Assembly (NCBI GenBank): GCA_013824245.1
Contig: PNNN01000026.1
Span: 1 to 37,084, forward strand
Reading direction: 5' to 3'
Length of the DNA stretch: 37,084 nucleotides
Source: Chlorobiaceae bacterium
Lineage (GTDB): Bacteria; Bacteroidota; Ignavibacteria; UBA10030; SZUA-254
Positions 13,234-20,864 of this stretch are shown in pieces. Numbering within the stretch: position 1 is the first letter of the stretch; each line of letters starts with the position of its first letter. The position numbers were made by a program, and so were the translations under genes. The notes under the pieces are model-generated. The model saw only the letters and a program-made list of their open reading frames with translations. It was not told where the DNA came from and ran no database searches.

Positions 13234-15699
13234 ATGGATATTAGCGGAGTCAAAAATATAAAAAAATGGATTTTTCTTGCATTGATATTCCAAAATATTA
13301 TCCTTGCAGGAACTTCAACAAAGAATATTGTAGCGTCTCACACTTCTGAATCAATATCTATCGATGGTTTGCTGACAGAACAATCCTGGTCTACGGCAAT
13401 TCAGGTTTCGGGATTTATGCAATTCGATCCTGATGAAGGAGCGGCAGCCACAGAACAAACATCGGTGCGTGTTTTATACGATGATGATGCGTTGTATATC
13501 GGTGTCATCTGTTACGATGCAAATCCAGAGATGATAGTTCACCAATTGACACGTCGTGATCGAAGCGTGCAGGCGGATCGATTTTCGGTGATGATCGATT
13601 CTTATCACGATTATAACACTGCATTTCTTTTCAGCGGGTCTGTTTCGGGAGTAAAATCGGATGGAGTATTATCTCACGATGGTTTGGTTTACGATGTTCA
13701 GTGGGATGCCGTATGGGATTTTGCTGCGAATGTGTCTTCTGATGCTTGGTCGGCAGAATTTAGAATTCCATTCAGCGCTCTTCGATTTTCGAGTCAAGAT
13801 ACAGAATATGTTTGGGGCGTAAATTTCCGTCGTTACATTGCCAGGAAAAAAGAAACAGATGAATGGGTGATGGTTCCCCGTTCCGAAGTTCCGCCCGGCA
13901 CTATCTCTTCTGTATCAAAAATGGGAAAATTATCCGGTATCGCCGACATCCATCCTCCTCTTCATATAGAGTTACTTCCTTATCATGTTTCCAAAGGTAG
14001 TTTCTTAACTCAGCCATCTCCGTTATCTTTACAAAAAGATTACGATATTAATTTTGGTATCGATCTGAAATATGGAATTACAAATAATTTCACGCTCGAT
14101 GCCGCTATAAATCCCGATTTCGGTCAGGTTGAAGTTGATAAGAAAGTTTTGAATCTTACCGTCTTTGAAACCGAGTATCCTGAAAAACGTCCTTTCTTTT
14201 TAGAAGGATCTCAAATCTTTTCGTTTGGAAATGGATTCGATAATAAACCGTTACCGTTGCTGTATTCAAGACGTATCGGCAAATATCCATCAGGTAACAA
14301 TACATTATCTCCTGATAGCGGCTATATATATAATAAACCGGAAGTAACAACAATTTTAGGCGCCGCTAAATTTTCGGGTAGGACTGATGACGGGTTGGTG
14401 ATTGGTGCGCTAACAGCAGTGACTGATCAAGAGCAAGCTATTCTTGAGGATGTGCAGGGTAAAAAATTTTCATCGATTATTGTTGAACCGAGAGCGAGCT
14501 ATAATGTTGTCCGACTTCGGAAAGATTTATGGGATTGTGCTTCTACGGGTTCTTTCGGTTTAATGGCAACAAGTTCATCAAAAGAAAAGCAATCGCCGTC
14601 TTATACGGGGGGAGTTGATTGGAATCTTAGATTTAGCGAAGGAGTGTACGGTATTGACGGATATCTTGCCGGGTCCAACTCAAAATATTCTTCCGATAAA
14701 AATGTTTCTGGATCAATTGGGAAAGTTGTTGTCGGAAAGTTGCGCGGCGAGAACTGGTTCGCTTTTACAGGTTACGATTTCGCAACCAAATATTTTAACA
14801 TTGATGATCTCGGCTTCTTCAGCAAACCAAGAGAACATGGAGGATATTTTCAACTATCTTATAAAAACGATAAAACGGAAGCACCATTATGGCGTTATGT
14901 ATTTACAGCACAATCGAATTATCGATGGAACTGGAATGGCATTAACACAATTAAAGAGATCGAGATTGAACCGGTATTTGAATTCAGAAATTTCTGGAGA
15001 TTGACACTCGATTATTATCATGAAATGTCGGCATACGACGACGAGAACCGCGGAATTATCGGCTTATATAAAAAACCGCCCGGCAATAAGATTTTTGGTA
15101 TACTGCAAACCGATTCACGTAAGCCAATTAGCGTCGCGCTGAATTCCGGATACATGAAATACAATAACGGTTCACAAACGATTCAATCTGTTGTTGAAGC
15201 TACGATTCGCCCGTTCAGTTGGATAGAGTTTGTTCCCGGATTCACATTCATGAAAACTAAAAAAGAAGAAGCATGGGTGGTTGGCGCTTATTCCGGCGGG
15301 CATAATTTGTTCGGAGACCGCGATGTTGATTATTTTGATTTATCTTTGAAAGGCACTGTTACATTCACACCGAATGTCAGCTTCCAATTTTTCAATCAAA
15401 TAATGCTGGCAAAATGGAAATATGTAAATTTAAAAACTTTAATCGCTCCCGATCAACTTGCTTTACTTCCAATTGACCAGCAATATTCCCCTGAATATTT
15501 TATGAAAGTTTTTAACGCCAATATAGTTTTCAGATGGGAGTATTTGCCGGGGAGTACATTCTTTTTAGTCTGGACGCAAGGTCGGCAGGGTTATGGTGGT
15601 TTATATGACCAATCCGTAGGGAGAGATTTTCACGATGTATTCCGCTTGCCGATGGATAATGTTATTCTGGCAAAGATCAGTTATTGGTGGAGTTTTTAG
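13234..15699 (+). CDS. Outer-membrane protein with CBM9-like N-domain and DUF5916 beta-barrel
   Basis: 821 residues. A signal peptide covers about 1-25 (KKWIFLALIFQNIILAG). Residues about 35-210 look like a family 9 carbohydrate-binding-like domain: SISIDGLLTEQSW, then LYDDDALYIGVICYD, and FRIPFSALRF, all typical of this type. Residues about 250-821 are strand-rich with PDFGQVEVDKKVLNLTVFET and a C-terminal aromatic (YWWSF), as expected for a DUF5916 outer-membrane barrel. Proteins of this type are common in Bacteroidota and relatives; their ligand is unknown. It stands alone, divergent from ubiE with promoter-like sequences for both in the 126-base gap. Confidence 0.8.
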   Translation: MDISGVKNIKKWIFLALIFQNIILAGTSTKNIVASHTSESISIDGLLTEQSWSTAIQVSGFMQFDPDEGAAATEQTSVRVLYDDDALYIGVICYDANPEMIVHQLTRRDRSVQADRFSVMIDSYHDYNTAFLFSGSVSGVKSDGVLSHDGLVYDVQWDAVWDFAANVSSDAWSAEFRIPFSALRFSSQDTEYVWGVNFRRYIARKKETDEWVMVPRSEVPPGTISSVSKMGKLSGIADIHPPLHIELLPYHVSKGSFLTQPSPLSLQKDYDINFGIDLKYGITNNFTLDAAINPDFGQVEVDKKVLNLTVFETEYPEKRPFFLEGSQIFSFGNGFDNKPLPLLYSRRIGKYPSGNNTLSPDSGYIYNKPEVTTILGAAKFSGRTDDGLVIGALTAVTDQEQAILEDVQGKKFSSIIVEPRASYNVVRLRKDLWDCASTGSFGLMATSSSKEKQSPSYTGGVDWNLRFSEGVYGIDGYLAGSNSKYSSDKNVSGSIGKVVVGKLRGENWFAFTGYDFATKYFNIDDLGFFSKPREHGGYFQLSYKNDKTEAPLWRYVFTAQSNYRWNWNGINTIKEIEIEPVFEFRNFWRLTLDYYHEMSAYDDENRGIIGLYKKPPGNKIFGILQTDSRKPISVALNSGYMKYNNGSQTIQSVVEATIRPFSWIEFVPGFTFMKTKKEEAWVVGAYSGGHNLFGDRDVDYFDLSLKGTVTFTPNVSFQFFNQIMLAKWKYVNLKTLIAPDQLALLPIDQQYSPEYFMKVFNANIVFRWEYLPGSTFFLVWTQGRQGYGGLYDQSVGRDFHDVFRLPMDNVILAKISYWWSF

Positions 15700-15765
15700 A
15701 AAAAGGATCGGCGGAAAGTTAAGAAAATTCTTATCTAAAGGATAGAATAAATAAAGAAATTAATT

Positions 15766-16053
15766 ATGAACATATATATAAAATCATTCTACTATTCTTT
15801 ACCTATTATTATAATTTTAGCAATTATAATATTTGATCTAGTACCATTATCTGAAATATTATTTCAAATTTTACATTATTTATATTTTCCTGGAATCATG
15901 ATTTATGGTTTCATTGTAATTTGGTTTAGACGTCCACTCGAATTATACCCATCTGAAATGTTTTTATCAAATGCAATATTCTATTATTTACTCATTGTTG
16001 GAATTTTAAAGTGGCGAGAACGAAGAAAAGAAAATAGAATAGTAAAATCATAA
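15766..16053 (+). CDS. Small hydrophobic membrane protein, unknown function
   Basis: 95 residues with about three membrane segments (about 8-27, 33-53 and 66-81) and a basic C-terminal tail (KWRERRKENRIVKS). The gene is clearly richer in A and T than its neighbours and precedes an Rhs fragment by a few dozen bases, so it may have arrived with accessory DNA. Small membrane genes of this sort are sometimes orphan downstream genes of Rhs cassettes, but no family is recognised. Confidence 0.5.
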   Translation: MNIYIKSFYYSLPIIIILAIIIFDLVPLSEILFQILHYLYFPGIMIYGFIVIWFRRPLELYPSEMFLSNAIFYYLLIVGILKWRERRKENRIVKS

Positions 16054-16069
16054 ATATTGCTATCTAAAA

Positions 16070-16282
16070 TATCACCTCGGAACAATTAAGATGACTGTAG
16101 ATGCAGGTGGTAATGTGACAAGTTATGATGACTACTATCCTTATGGTATGGTGATGGAAGGACGTTCAGGTAACTTTGGACAGGGAGATACGAGGTATAA
16201 ATTCACAAGCAAAGAGCGAAATGTTGAGACTGGTTACGTTTTTTCTCCAATTCTCAAAAAACGTGATTGCTTGGAAATATAA
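16070..16282 (+). pseudogene. Rhs core-domain fragment
   Basis: The frame reads YHLGTIKMTVDAGGN, then SYDDYYPYGMVMEGRS and YKFTSKERNVETGY. This is the hallmark sequence just before the end of an Rhs/YD-repeat core (DHLG...DYYPFG...FTGKERD.ETGYDY). Only about 60 residues of a protein normally over 1000 residues remain. The expected YFGARYYD that follows ETGY is replaced by unrelated residues and then a stop. It has no upstream Rhs barrel and is surely a remnant. Confidence 0.75.
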
Positions 16283-16402
16283 ACAATTTAACTGTGTCAC
16301 AATTATAAGATTATCTACCCATTTACGGAATAAAAAAGCTTCTCGGCGAGATTCGGCTCATTCCCAACAAATTCCCTTCTTTTACGTACCAAAATAAAGC
16401 TA

Positions 16403-16430
16403 TTGTCAACCTTTTATTTAAATCTATGTC
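16403..16430 (+). promoter_or_regulatory. Candidate ECF-type autoregulated promoter
   Basis: TGTCAACC (16404-16411) and TGTC (16427-16430) are separated by 15 bases upstream of the sigma factor gene. The layout recalls the -35 AAC-type and -10 GTC-type elements that ECF factors use to switch on their own genes. One copy alone is weak support. Confidence 0.3.
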
Positions 16431-16466
16431 TAATCAGCAGTATAAAAAGAAAAGGAAGCCCGATGT

Positions 16467-17021
16467 ATGAAAGCTGCGGATGAGCAGCAGTTAATCCTTC
16501 GGGTGCGAGAAGGAGACCATGAAGCGTTTCGCCTGCTCGTTGAACGATATATGAAATATGCCTATAACATTGCCTATGGATTCGTCGGCGATCATGACGA
16601 CGCCGAAGATGTTGCTCAGGAATCGTTTGTTAAAGTGTACGAGGCAATCAAATCGTTCCGCGGGGATTCTGCGTTTAACACGTGGCTCTATCGCATTGTT
16701 ACCAATTTGTCGCTCAACCGTGTGCGACAGAAAAAGATTAGCATAACGAACATGAGTATCATTGAAAATAGTGCAACCCATACGGGCGATTTCTTCAAAG
16801 TGCACCAAGCTGAGGAAACAAGGGAAATCATAGAGAAAGCATTGCATGAACTTCCAACTCTTCAGCGTGCTGTTGTAATTTTAAGGCATATCAATGGATT
16901 ATCCACCAGACAAGTTGGCGAAATTCTCCGATGTTCAGAAGGCACAGTTAAAACTCATCTGCATCGCGGAATTTTAAAAATGAGAACAAAAGTTGATTTT
17001 CTAAAAGATGAAGTAGTATGA
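16467..17021 (+). CDS. ECF-type RNA polymerase sigma factor
   Basis: 184 residues with sigma region 2 at about 24-90 (LVERYMKYAYNIAYGFVG, DAEDVAQESFVKVYE, FNTWLYRI) and region 4 at about 128-178 (LPTLQRAVVILRHINGLS, VGEILRCSEGTVKTHLHRG). No region 3, as normal for the ECF group. AAAGGAAG sits eight bases before the ATG. Its stop overlaps the start of the anti-sigma gene by four bases (ATGA), so the pair is translated together, and the anti-sigma factor is expected to hold this factor at the membrane until a signal arrives. Confidence 0.93.
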   Translation: MKAADEQQLILRVREGDHEAFRLLVERYMKYAYNIAYGFVGDHDDAEDVAQESFVKVYEAIKSFRGDSAFNTWLYRIVTNLSLNRVRQKKISITNMSIIENSATHTGDFFKVHQAEETREIIEKALHELPTLQRAVVILRHINGLSTRQVGEILRCSEGTVKTHLHRGILKMRTKVDFLKDEVV

Positions 17022-17821
17022 TCAGGCATAAGAAAATACAAATTCAATTGTATGATTATCTTCAGAATGCGCTATCAGGAGATGATAAGATAATTGTTGA
17101 AGACCATCTTCGATCTTGCGAGATATGCAAACGCACAGTTGTAGGATTGAAGGATGTGATAGAAAAATTCCAATGCTTAACCAATCCGGCAGAGGAAAGA
17201 AGTACAGAGTATTGGAATAATTTTGCCTTAACTGTAGAAAGAAGGATTCTCAACCCGCAAAATAAATCGATTTCTCCAAATCTTATCGATCAATTGTATT
17301 CGCTTTTTGTACTCAATAAAAAAACCACTATCGCCCTTTCTACTGCTATGGTCTTGATGTTGGTTATTGGTTTATGGTACATGAATAAAGAACAGTTATT
17401 AAAGGTTCCACAGCAACAAGCATCCGTACAAAATCAAGATACTGCTTTAGTGGAGAAACGTATTGGAAACTATTTTAGAAGATCGAAAACATTATTAGTT
17501 GGATTAGCCAATCTTGAATTAGAGCATGGTAGGTCGCCCGATCTTAATACTGAACAAAGTGTTTCAAGAGAATTGATCGACGAATCTCGGGATCTTCGTC
17601 AACAACCGATTGATATCCGATCGGCGGAATTGATGAGAGATATGGAAAATGTGCTTGTTACATTTTCAAAAATTCCTCCTCAAACAACTCAAATTGAATT
17701 TGATAATATCCGTCGGCGGATTTATCGGGATAATCTTCTATTTAAAATCAGAATGGCAGAATCTGCTTACGATGAGGAATCGCAGTCTCGTCAACCGATT
17801 CAAAATAATAGAATGCCATGA
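17018..17821 (+). CDS. Zinc-finger (zf-HC2) transmembrane anti-sigma factor
   Basis: 267 residues. The N-terminal cytoplasmic part has the anti-sigma zinc ligands H30-x3-C34-x2-C37 (EDHLRSCEICKR). A single membrane helix is at about 103-121 (TIALSTAMVLMLVIGLW), followed by a periplasmic region that is helical and rich in charged residues. This is the standard architecture for a membrane anti-sigma factor of the upstream ECF sigma. Its stop overlaps the next start by four bases, which ties the downstream TPR/HEAT protein into the same unit. Confidence 0.85.
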   Translation: MIRHKKIQIQLYDYLQNALSGDDKIIVEDHLRSCEICKRTVVGLKDVIEKFQCLTNPAEERSTEYWNNFALTVERRILNPQNKSISPNLIDQLYSLFVLNKKTTIALSTAMVLMLVIGLWYMNKEQLLKVPQQQASVQNQDTALVEKRIGNYFRRSKTLLVGLANLELEHGRSPDLNTEQSVSRELIDESRDLRQQPIDIRSAELMRDMENVLVTFSKIPPQTTQIEFDNIRRRIYRDNLLFKIRMAESAYDEESQSRQPIQNNRMP

Positions 17822-19026
17822 GAACATTGTTTTTAATATCGATTTTGCTTTGGTCGATTTTATATTTTGTCGGTACTTTAAATTGTGATCCGCAGATAAC
17901 ATATTATAATGATGACCCCGGTTTGATGGCTGATCGAGAAACTGCTATTTCTGAAAACGATCAGGATGATCCGGCGTATCCATCATACAAAAATGCATAC
18001 GCAGATATTTTACGCGAAGATTGGCAGCGCGCATTTGAGAAGATGGAGAAAATTGTAAACCGCTTTCCTGAATCGTCGTTAAAAGATGATGCAGAATATT
18101 GGAGTGCCTACGCATTAAGTTTTCTTGATAAAGATCGCGCCCTTTCGTCCTATCAAAACTTCATAAAACATAATCGAGGCAGTCGATATTATACGGATGC
18201 GATTGCTGATCTGGCAGAGTTAAAAATAAAGGATCATAATAAGAGTGCGGCGGATTGGCATAATCGGCAAATAAAAGTTTACGTGAAGAATAATAGCATG
18301 ATTGAGGGTGAAGGAATAAAGAAAATCAAAATTAATACCGATAAAATTGTAATTGGAGATGGTCCCGAAAGTCTGATCGTTGGAAATGGTAAAATCACGA
18401 TACGCGGTGACGGAAATAGCTATTCATATTCATATAACATATCATCGAATACAAAATCGATGGAACGAGTTCTTAGATATCATACACGACGTCTTAATCG
18501 GTTGTCAGAATCATCCGAACGAATTGATCCTAAACATATTACTAAACGGAGAGAAATTAATGTAGTTGTAGATGCGGGCGAGATCGAAGAAAATGAAGAT
18601 TGTTTTCTGAAATTAAAAAACATTGTGCTTGATTCAAGACAACCACTCGATACAAGAGAAACGGCTCTGATAAATCTTTCTGCATTTAAGAATATAGATG
18701 TTGTTCCGGTTTTTATCGATGTGGCAAAACGTGATACATCAGAAGATATTCAATTTATGGTTGTCGATATTTTAAGTAATAATGAAAAGCCGATTTCTGT
18801 CTTGATAGATTTGTTCAATTCTATCCCTAATAAACGAAAGCAACAACGCGAAATGGTTTTTTATCGTATAGCGGAGAATGGTGGAGATGAAGCTATCGAT
18901 TTTCTGGAGAAGATTGCCGTATTCAGTGAGGAGGTTGATTTAAAGAATCAGGCAATATATTTCCTCGGCAGTATCGGTGGTCCTAAGGCGCGAGAGGCAT
19001 TGTCAAAGATACTGAATGAAAAATGA
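17818..19026 (+). CDS. Secreted TPR/HEAT-like repeat protein of the sigma operon
   Basis: 402 residues with a signal peptide (about 1-22, MRTLFLISILLWSILYFVG). C23 follows it in TLNC, which is not a good lipobox, so lipoprotein status is unsure. Residues about 55-130 resemble paired TPR helices of the YbgF type (AYADILREDWQRAFEKMEKI, FPESSLKDDAEYWSAYAL). A Gly/Ser/Asn-rich segment at about 160-210 follows, and the last 130 residues look like HEAT-type helical repeats (FIDVAKRD, AIYFLGSIGGPKAREALSKI). As the third gene of the ECF operon it is probably a signal-linked envelope factor, but no reaction can be proposed. Confidence 0.75.
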   Translation: MRTLFLISILLWSILYFVGTLNCDPQITYYNDDPGLMADRETAISENDQDDPAYPSYKNAYADILREDWQRAFEKMEKIVNRFPESSLKDDAEYWSAYALSFLDKDRALSSYQNFIKHNRGSRYYTDAIADLAELKIKDHNKSAADWHNRQIKVYVKNNSMIEGEGIKKIKINTDKIVIGDGPESLIVGNGKITIRGDGNSYSYSYNISSNTKSMERVLRYHTRRLNRLSESSERIDPKHITKRREINVVVDAGEIEENEDCFLKLKNIVLDSRQPLDTRETALINLSAFKNIDVVPVFIDVAKRDTSEDIQFMVVDILSNNEKPISVLIDLFNSIPNKRKQQREMVFYRIAENGGDEAIDFLEKIAVFSEEVDLKNQAIYFLGSIGGPKAREALSKILNEK

Positions 19027-19121
19027 CATTGTCGTTTTATTTCGTAATTCACGCTATATTTTATTCTTTTGAAAACCTAATAATAAAAATAAGAAACATC
19101 TGAAATATTCAGAAAATATCA

Positions 19122-19198
19122 GAGTCATTCCGTCCCGCTCAAAAAGCGGGATCGGAATCTATCAAATTTTAGACCCTGAAACGAGTTCAGGGTGACTC
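19122..19198. repeat. Composite dispersed hairpin repeat
   Basis: Outer GAGTCA/TGACTC (19122-19127 and 19193-19198) encloses two hairpins: TCCCGCT/AGCGGGA (19133-19151) and the perfect ACCCTGAA/TTCAGGGT (19173-19193). It is the layout of REP/BIME-like intergenic repeats; the minus strand can be translated as a spurious NSFQGLKFDRFRSR peptide, common when such repeats are mistaken for genes. Confidence 0.6.
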
Positions 19199-19204
19199 CG
19201 TGAG

Positions 19205-19221
19205 AATTTTTCAGAAGTCTC
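19205..19221. repeat. 17-base sequence shared with window start
   Basis: AATTTTTCAGAAGTCTC is identical at 19205-19221 and at 9-25. The copy here directly follows the composite hairpin repeat, so it may be its right flank. Confidence 0.5.
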
Positions 19222-19379
19222 AATAAATAAATCCGAACTTTGAATGTTATTTTAAATGAACTACCTCGCCGTTTTACGAGTCGCAAACAAGCTACGGAGA
19301 ATCGTTCACACATTTCGTTGGACAAAGTGGTACGCGAGGGGGGAGCAGAGCAAAATATTGGTTTAATAAATAAATTTAA

Positions 19380-19404
19380 AAGGCGACTGGTTTTCAGTCG
19401 CCTT
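19380..19404 (-). terminator. Rho-independent terminator of the DUF6600-type gene
   Basis: A perfect 10-bp stem AAGGCGACTG/CAGTCGCCTT with a 5-base loop lies about 20 bases after the stop codon of the minus-strand gene, followed in that direction by TTTTAAATTT. Confidence 0.85.
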
Positions 19405-19423
19405 CACTAATCCACCCAAAAGG

Positions 19424-20590
19424 TTATGGTCTTCTTCGATTTCCACTGGCAGACCTTGAATCATCTTTGCGTTGCTCAGTTTGTGGTTTCTCTCTCGTCT
19501 GTGGCGGGCGTTGTTCGCGAATTTGAGGTTGTTGTTTCTCATTTCGCGGAGTTTCCTGGATTCTTCTCTCAGATGGTCGATCGTAGCGGGATGGCCGATT
19601 TTGTTCCCGTTGACTCTCACGGAATTGGCGATCTGGAACATCTCTGCGTTCAAATTCCGGACGGCGAGGATTCCGGGGCTCAGAATTTTTATTTATATCT
19701 ATTCCACGGTCGGGACGTTCAATTTCTTTCTTATTAATCCGATTTCTTTCTTCTCTTCGTTCCACCGCGCGATTATCTCTTTGTTCTTCTTTTGGCGATG
19801 ATTTATCACGTTGTCTCACAGATGAACTGTTACCACCTGACTGTTCAGTAATGCGAGGTCTGTACGCTTCTATTCGTTCAATATTACCCTCGCGAACTAA
19901 TCTCTCACCGCGGGAATTATCACGATTAATAACCTCGGTTCTTCTTATGCGTGAGTTGGTTCTTTGTTCAACTGTATTCATATCGATACCTCGATTTATT
20001 ATTCGATTATCTTCACCGCGTATTTTATACCCTTCTCGCGTACCATTATATATTCGGCGAACACGATCGATCGGTTGAACATATTGAGTTATTCTCTCAG
20101 ATGTGAAATGTCTGAATGGAATAAAATTCCAGTAATGTACAGGTGTAACCCAATGACGTGAAAAAGTGATCCCAACATTTATACTGAATATAGCTACCGG
20201 TGACAATGGTGCCCAGCCGATATAATCGTTGTCGTATCGCCATTCAACCCATGCCGGTCCCCATTCATTATCGGGGATCCATATCCATCCATAATAATCG
20301 TCATAATTCCATCTGCCATAATGATATGTTGCCCATCCGAATGGTTCACGTGATACCCAGTACCATCCATAGTCTGTCCAAATCCACCTTCCATCTAAAT
20401 AGGGTCGCCAGCTATGTTTAACCCGCATTGGTCGCCATGCATAACCCCAATCCGATTCTATCCATTCACCATATTGAGCAAGAGGGTTATAAAATACACC
20501 GATATTTACCGAAGGATCAAAATGTTGCTTAGCTTCAGTAAAGTTTGATCCCACAATCAGCAGCCCCAATATCAAAATTATTTTTTTCAT
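19424..20590 (-). CDS. Secreted YXWGXW/DUF6600-type protein with Arg/Glu-rich tail
   Basis: 388 residues. Signal peptide about 1-20 (KKIILILGLLIVGSNFTEA). Residues about 30-150 hold repeated aromatic motifs (YGEWIESDWGYAW, RWIWTDYGWYW, GWATYHYGRW, YYGWIWIPDNEWGPAWVEW), the mark of the YXWGXW/DUF6600 family of envelope proteins. The last 180 residues are highly charged and Arg/Glu/Gln/Pro rich, with no fold predicted, and likely a disordered region. AAAGGAAA precedes the ATG. It is convergent with the ECF sigma operon and shares no promoter with it, though both look envelope-related. Function is unknown. Confidence 0.8.
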   Translation of the reverse strand: MKKIILILGLLIVGSNFTEAKQHFDPSVNIGVFYNPLAQYGEWIESDWGYAWRPMRVKHSWRPYLDGRWIWTDYGWYWVSREPFGWATYHYGRWNYDDYYGWIWIPDNEWGPAWVEWRYDNDYIGWAPLSPVAIFSINVGITFSRHWVTPVHYWNFIPFRHFTSERITQYVQPIDRVRRIYNGTREGYKIRGEDNRIINRGIDMNTVEQRTNSRIRRTEVINRDNSRGERLVREGNIERIEAYRPRITEQSGGNSSSVRQRDKSSPKEEQRDNRAVERREERNRINKKEIERPDRGIDINKNSEPRNPRRPEFERRDVPDRQFRESQREQNRPSRYDRPSERRIQETPRNEKQQPQIREQRPPQTREKPQTEQRKDDSRSASGNRRRP

Positions 20591-20638
20591 TCTGTTTTCC
20601 TTTCATTTTGTGCCGAAATTCATTTTCCTAATTAAGAT

Positions 20639-20657
20639 ATGGCAATGATTATGCCAT
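20639..20657. promoter_or_regulatory. Small inverted repeat in the divergent region
   Basis: ATGGCA and TGCCAT face each other across seven bases, 49 bases upstream of the DUF6600-type start. Just beyond, GATTTTGAT occurs twice in tandem. It could be an operator for the minus-strand gene, but there is no second copy to support it. Confidence 0.25.
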
Positions 20658-20777
20658 CAGATTTTGATCGATTTTGATAAAATATCGCAATACTTCTCCA
20701 ATTTTGTCCAAAATAGCGACCAGTAATGTTGATTATGTAAGACGTTTCTGGATTTACTTAGTTTGTGATATAGGGAC

Positions 20778-20806
20778 TTGACTTTGCTTTTGCTTCTCAC
20801 TATTTT
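20778..20806 (+). promoter_or_regulatory. Sigma70-type promoter for the 20.9 kb gene
   Basis: TTGACT (20778-20783), exactly 17 bases, TATTTT (20801-20806), about 55 bases upstream of the GTG start at 20865. Confidence 0.45.
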
Positions 20807-20864
20807 ATCAGTACGTTATATATAGGTTTTCTCTCCCTTGTAATTTTTCAATTAGTCTAAAATT

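Larger units (their letters stand above)
19027..19423. other. Repeat-bearing intergenic region
   Basis: No gene is supported. It contains the composite hairpin repeat at 19122-19198, a 17-base sequence at 19205-19221 that is also at 9-25, a run around 19260-19345 with no recognised content, and the terminator at 19380-19404. It separates the convergent sigma operon and DUF6600-type gene. Confidence 0.7.

Noticed and set aside
19125-19325. Minus-strand open frame of 66 residues containing NSFQGL
   Set aside because: It is a translation of the dispersed hairpin repeat, a frequent false gene.
19426-19801. Plus-strand open frames opposite the DUF6600-type gene
   Set aside because: They are the antisense of its low-complexity Arg/Glu-rich tail; the minus-strand frame has a signal peptide, ribosome site and terminator.
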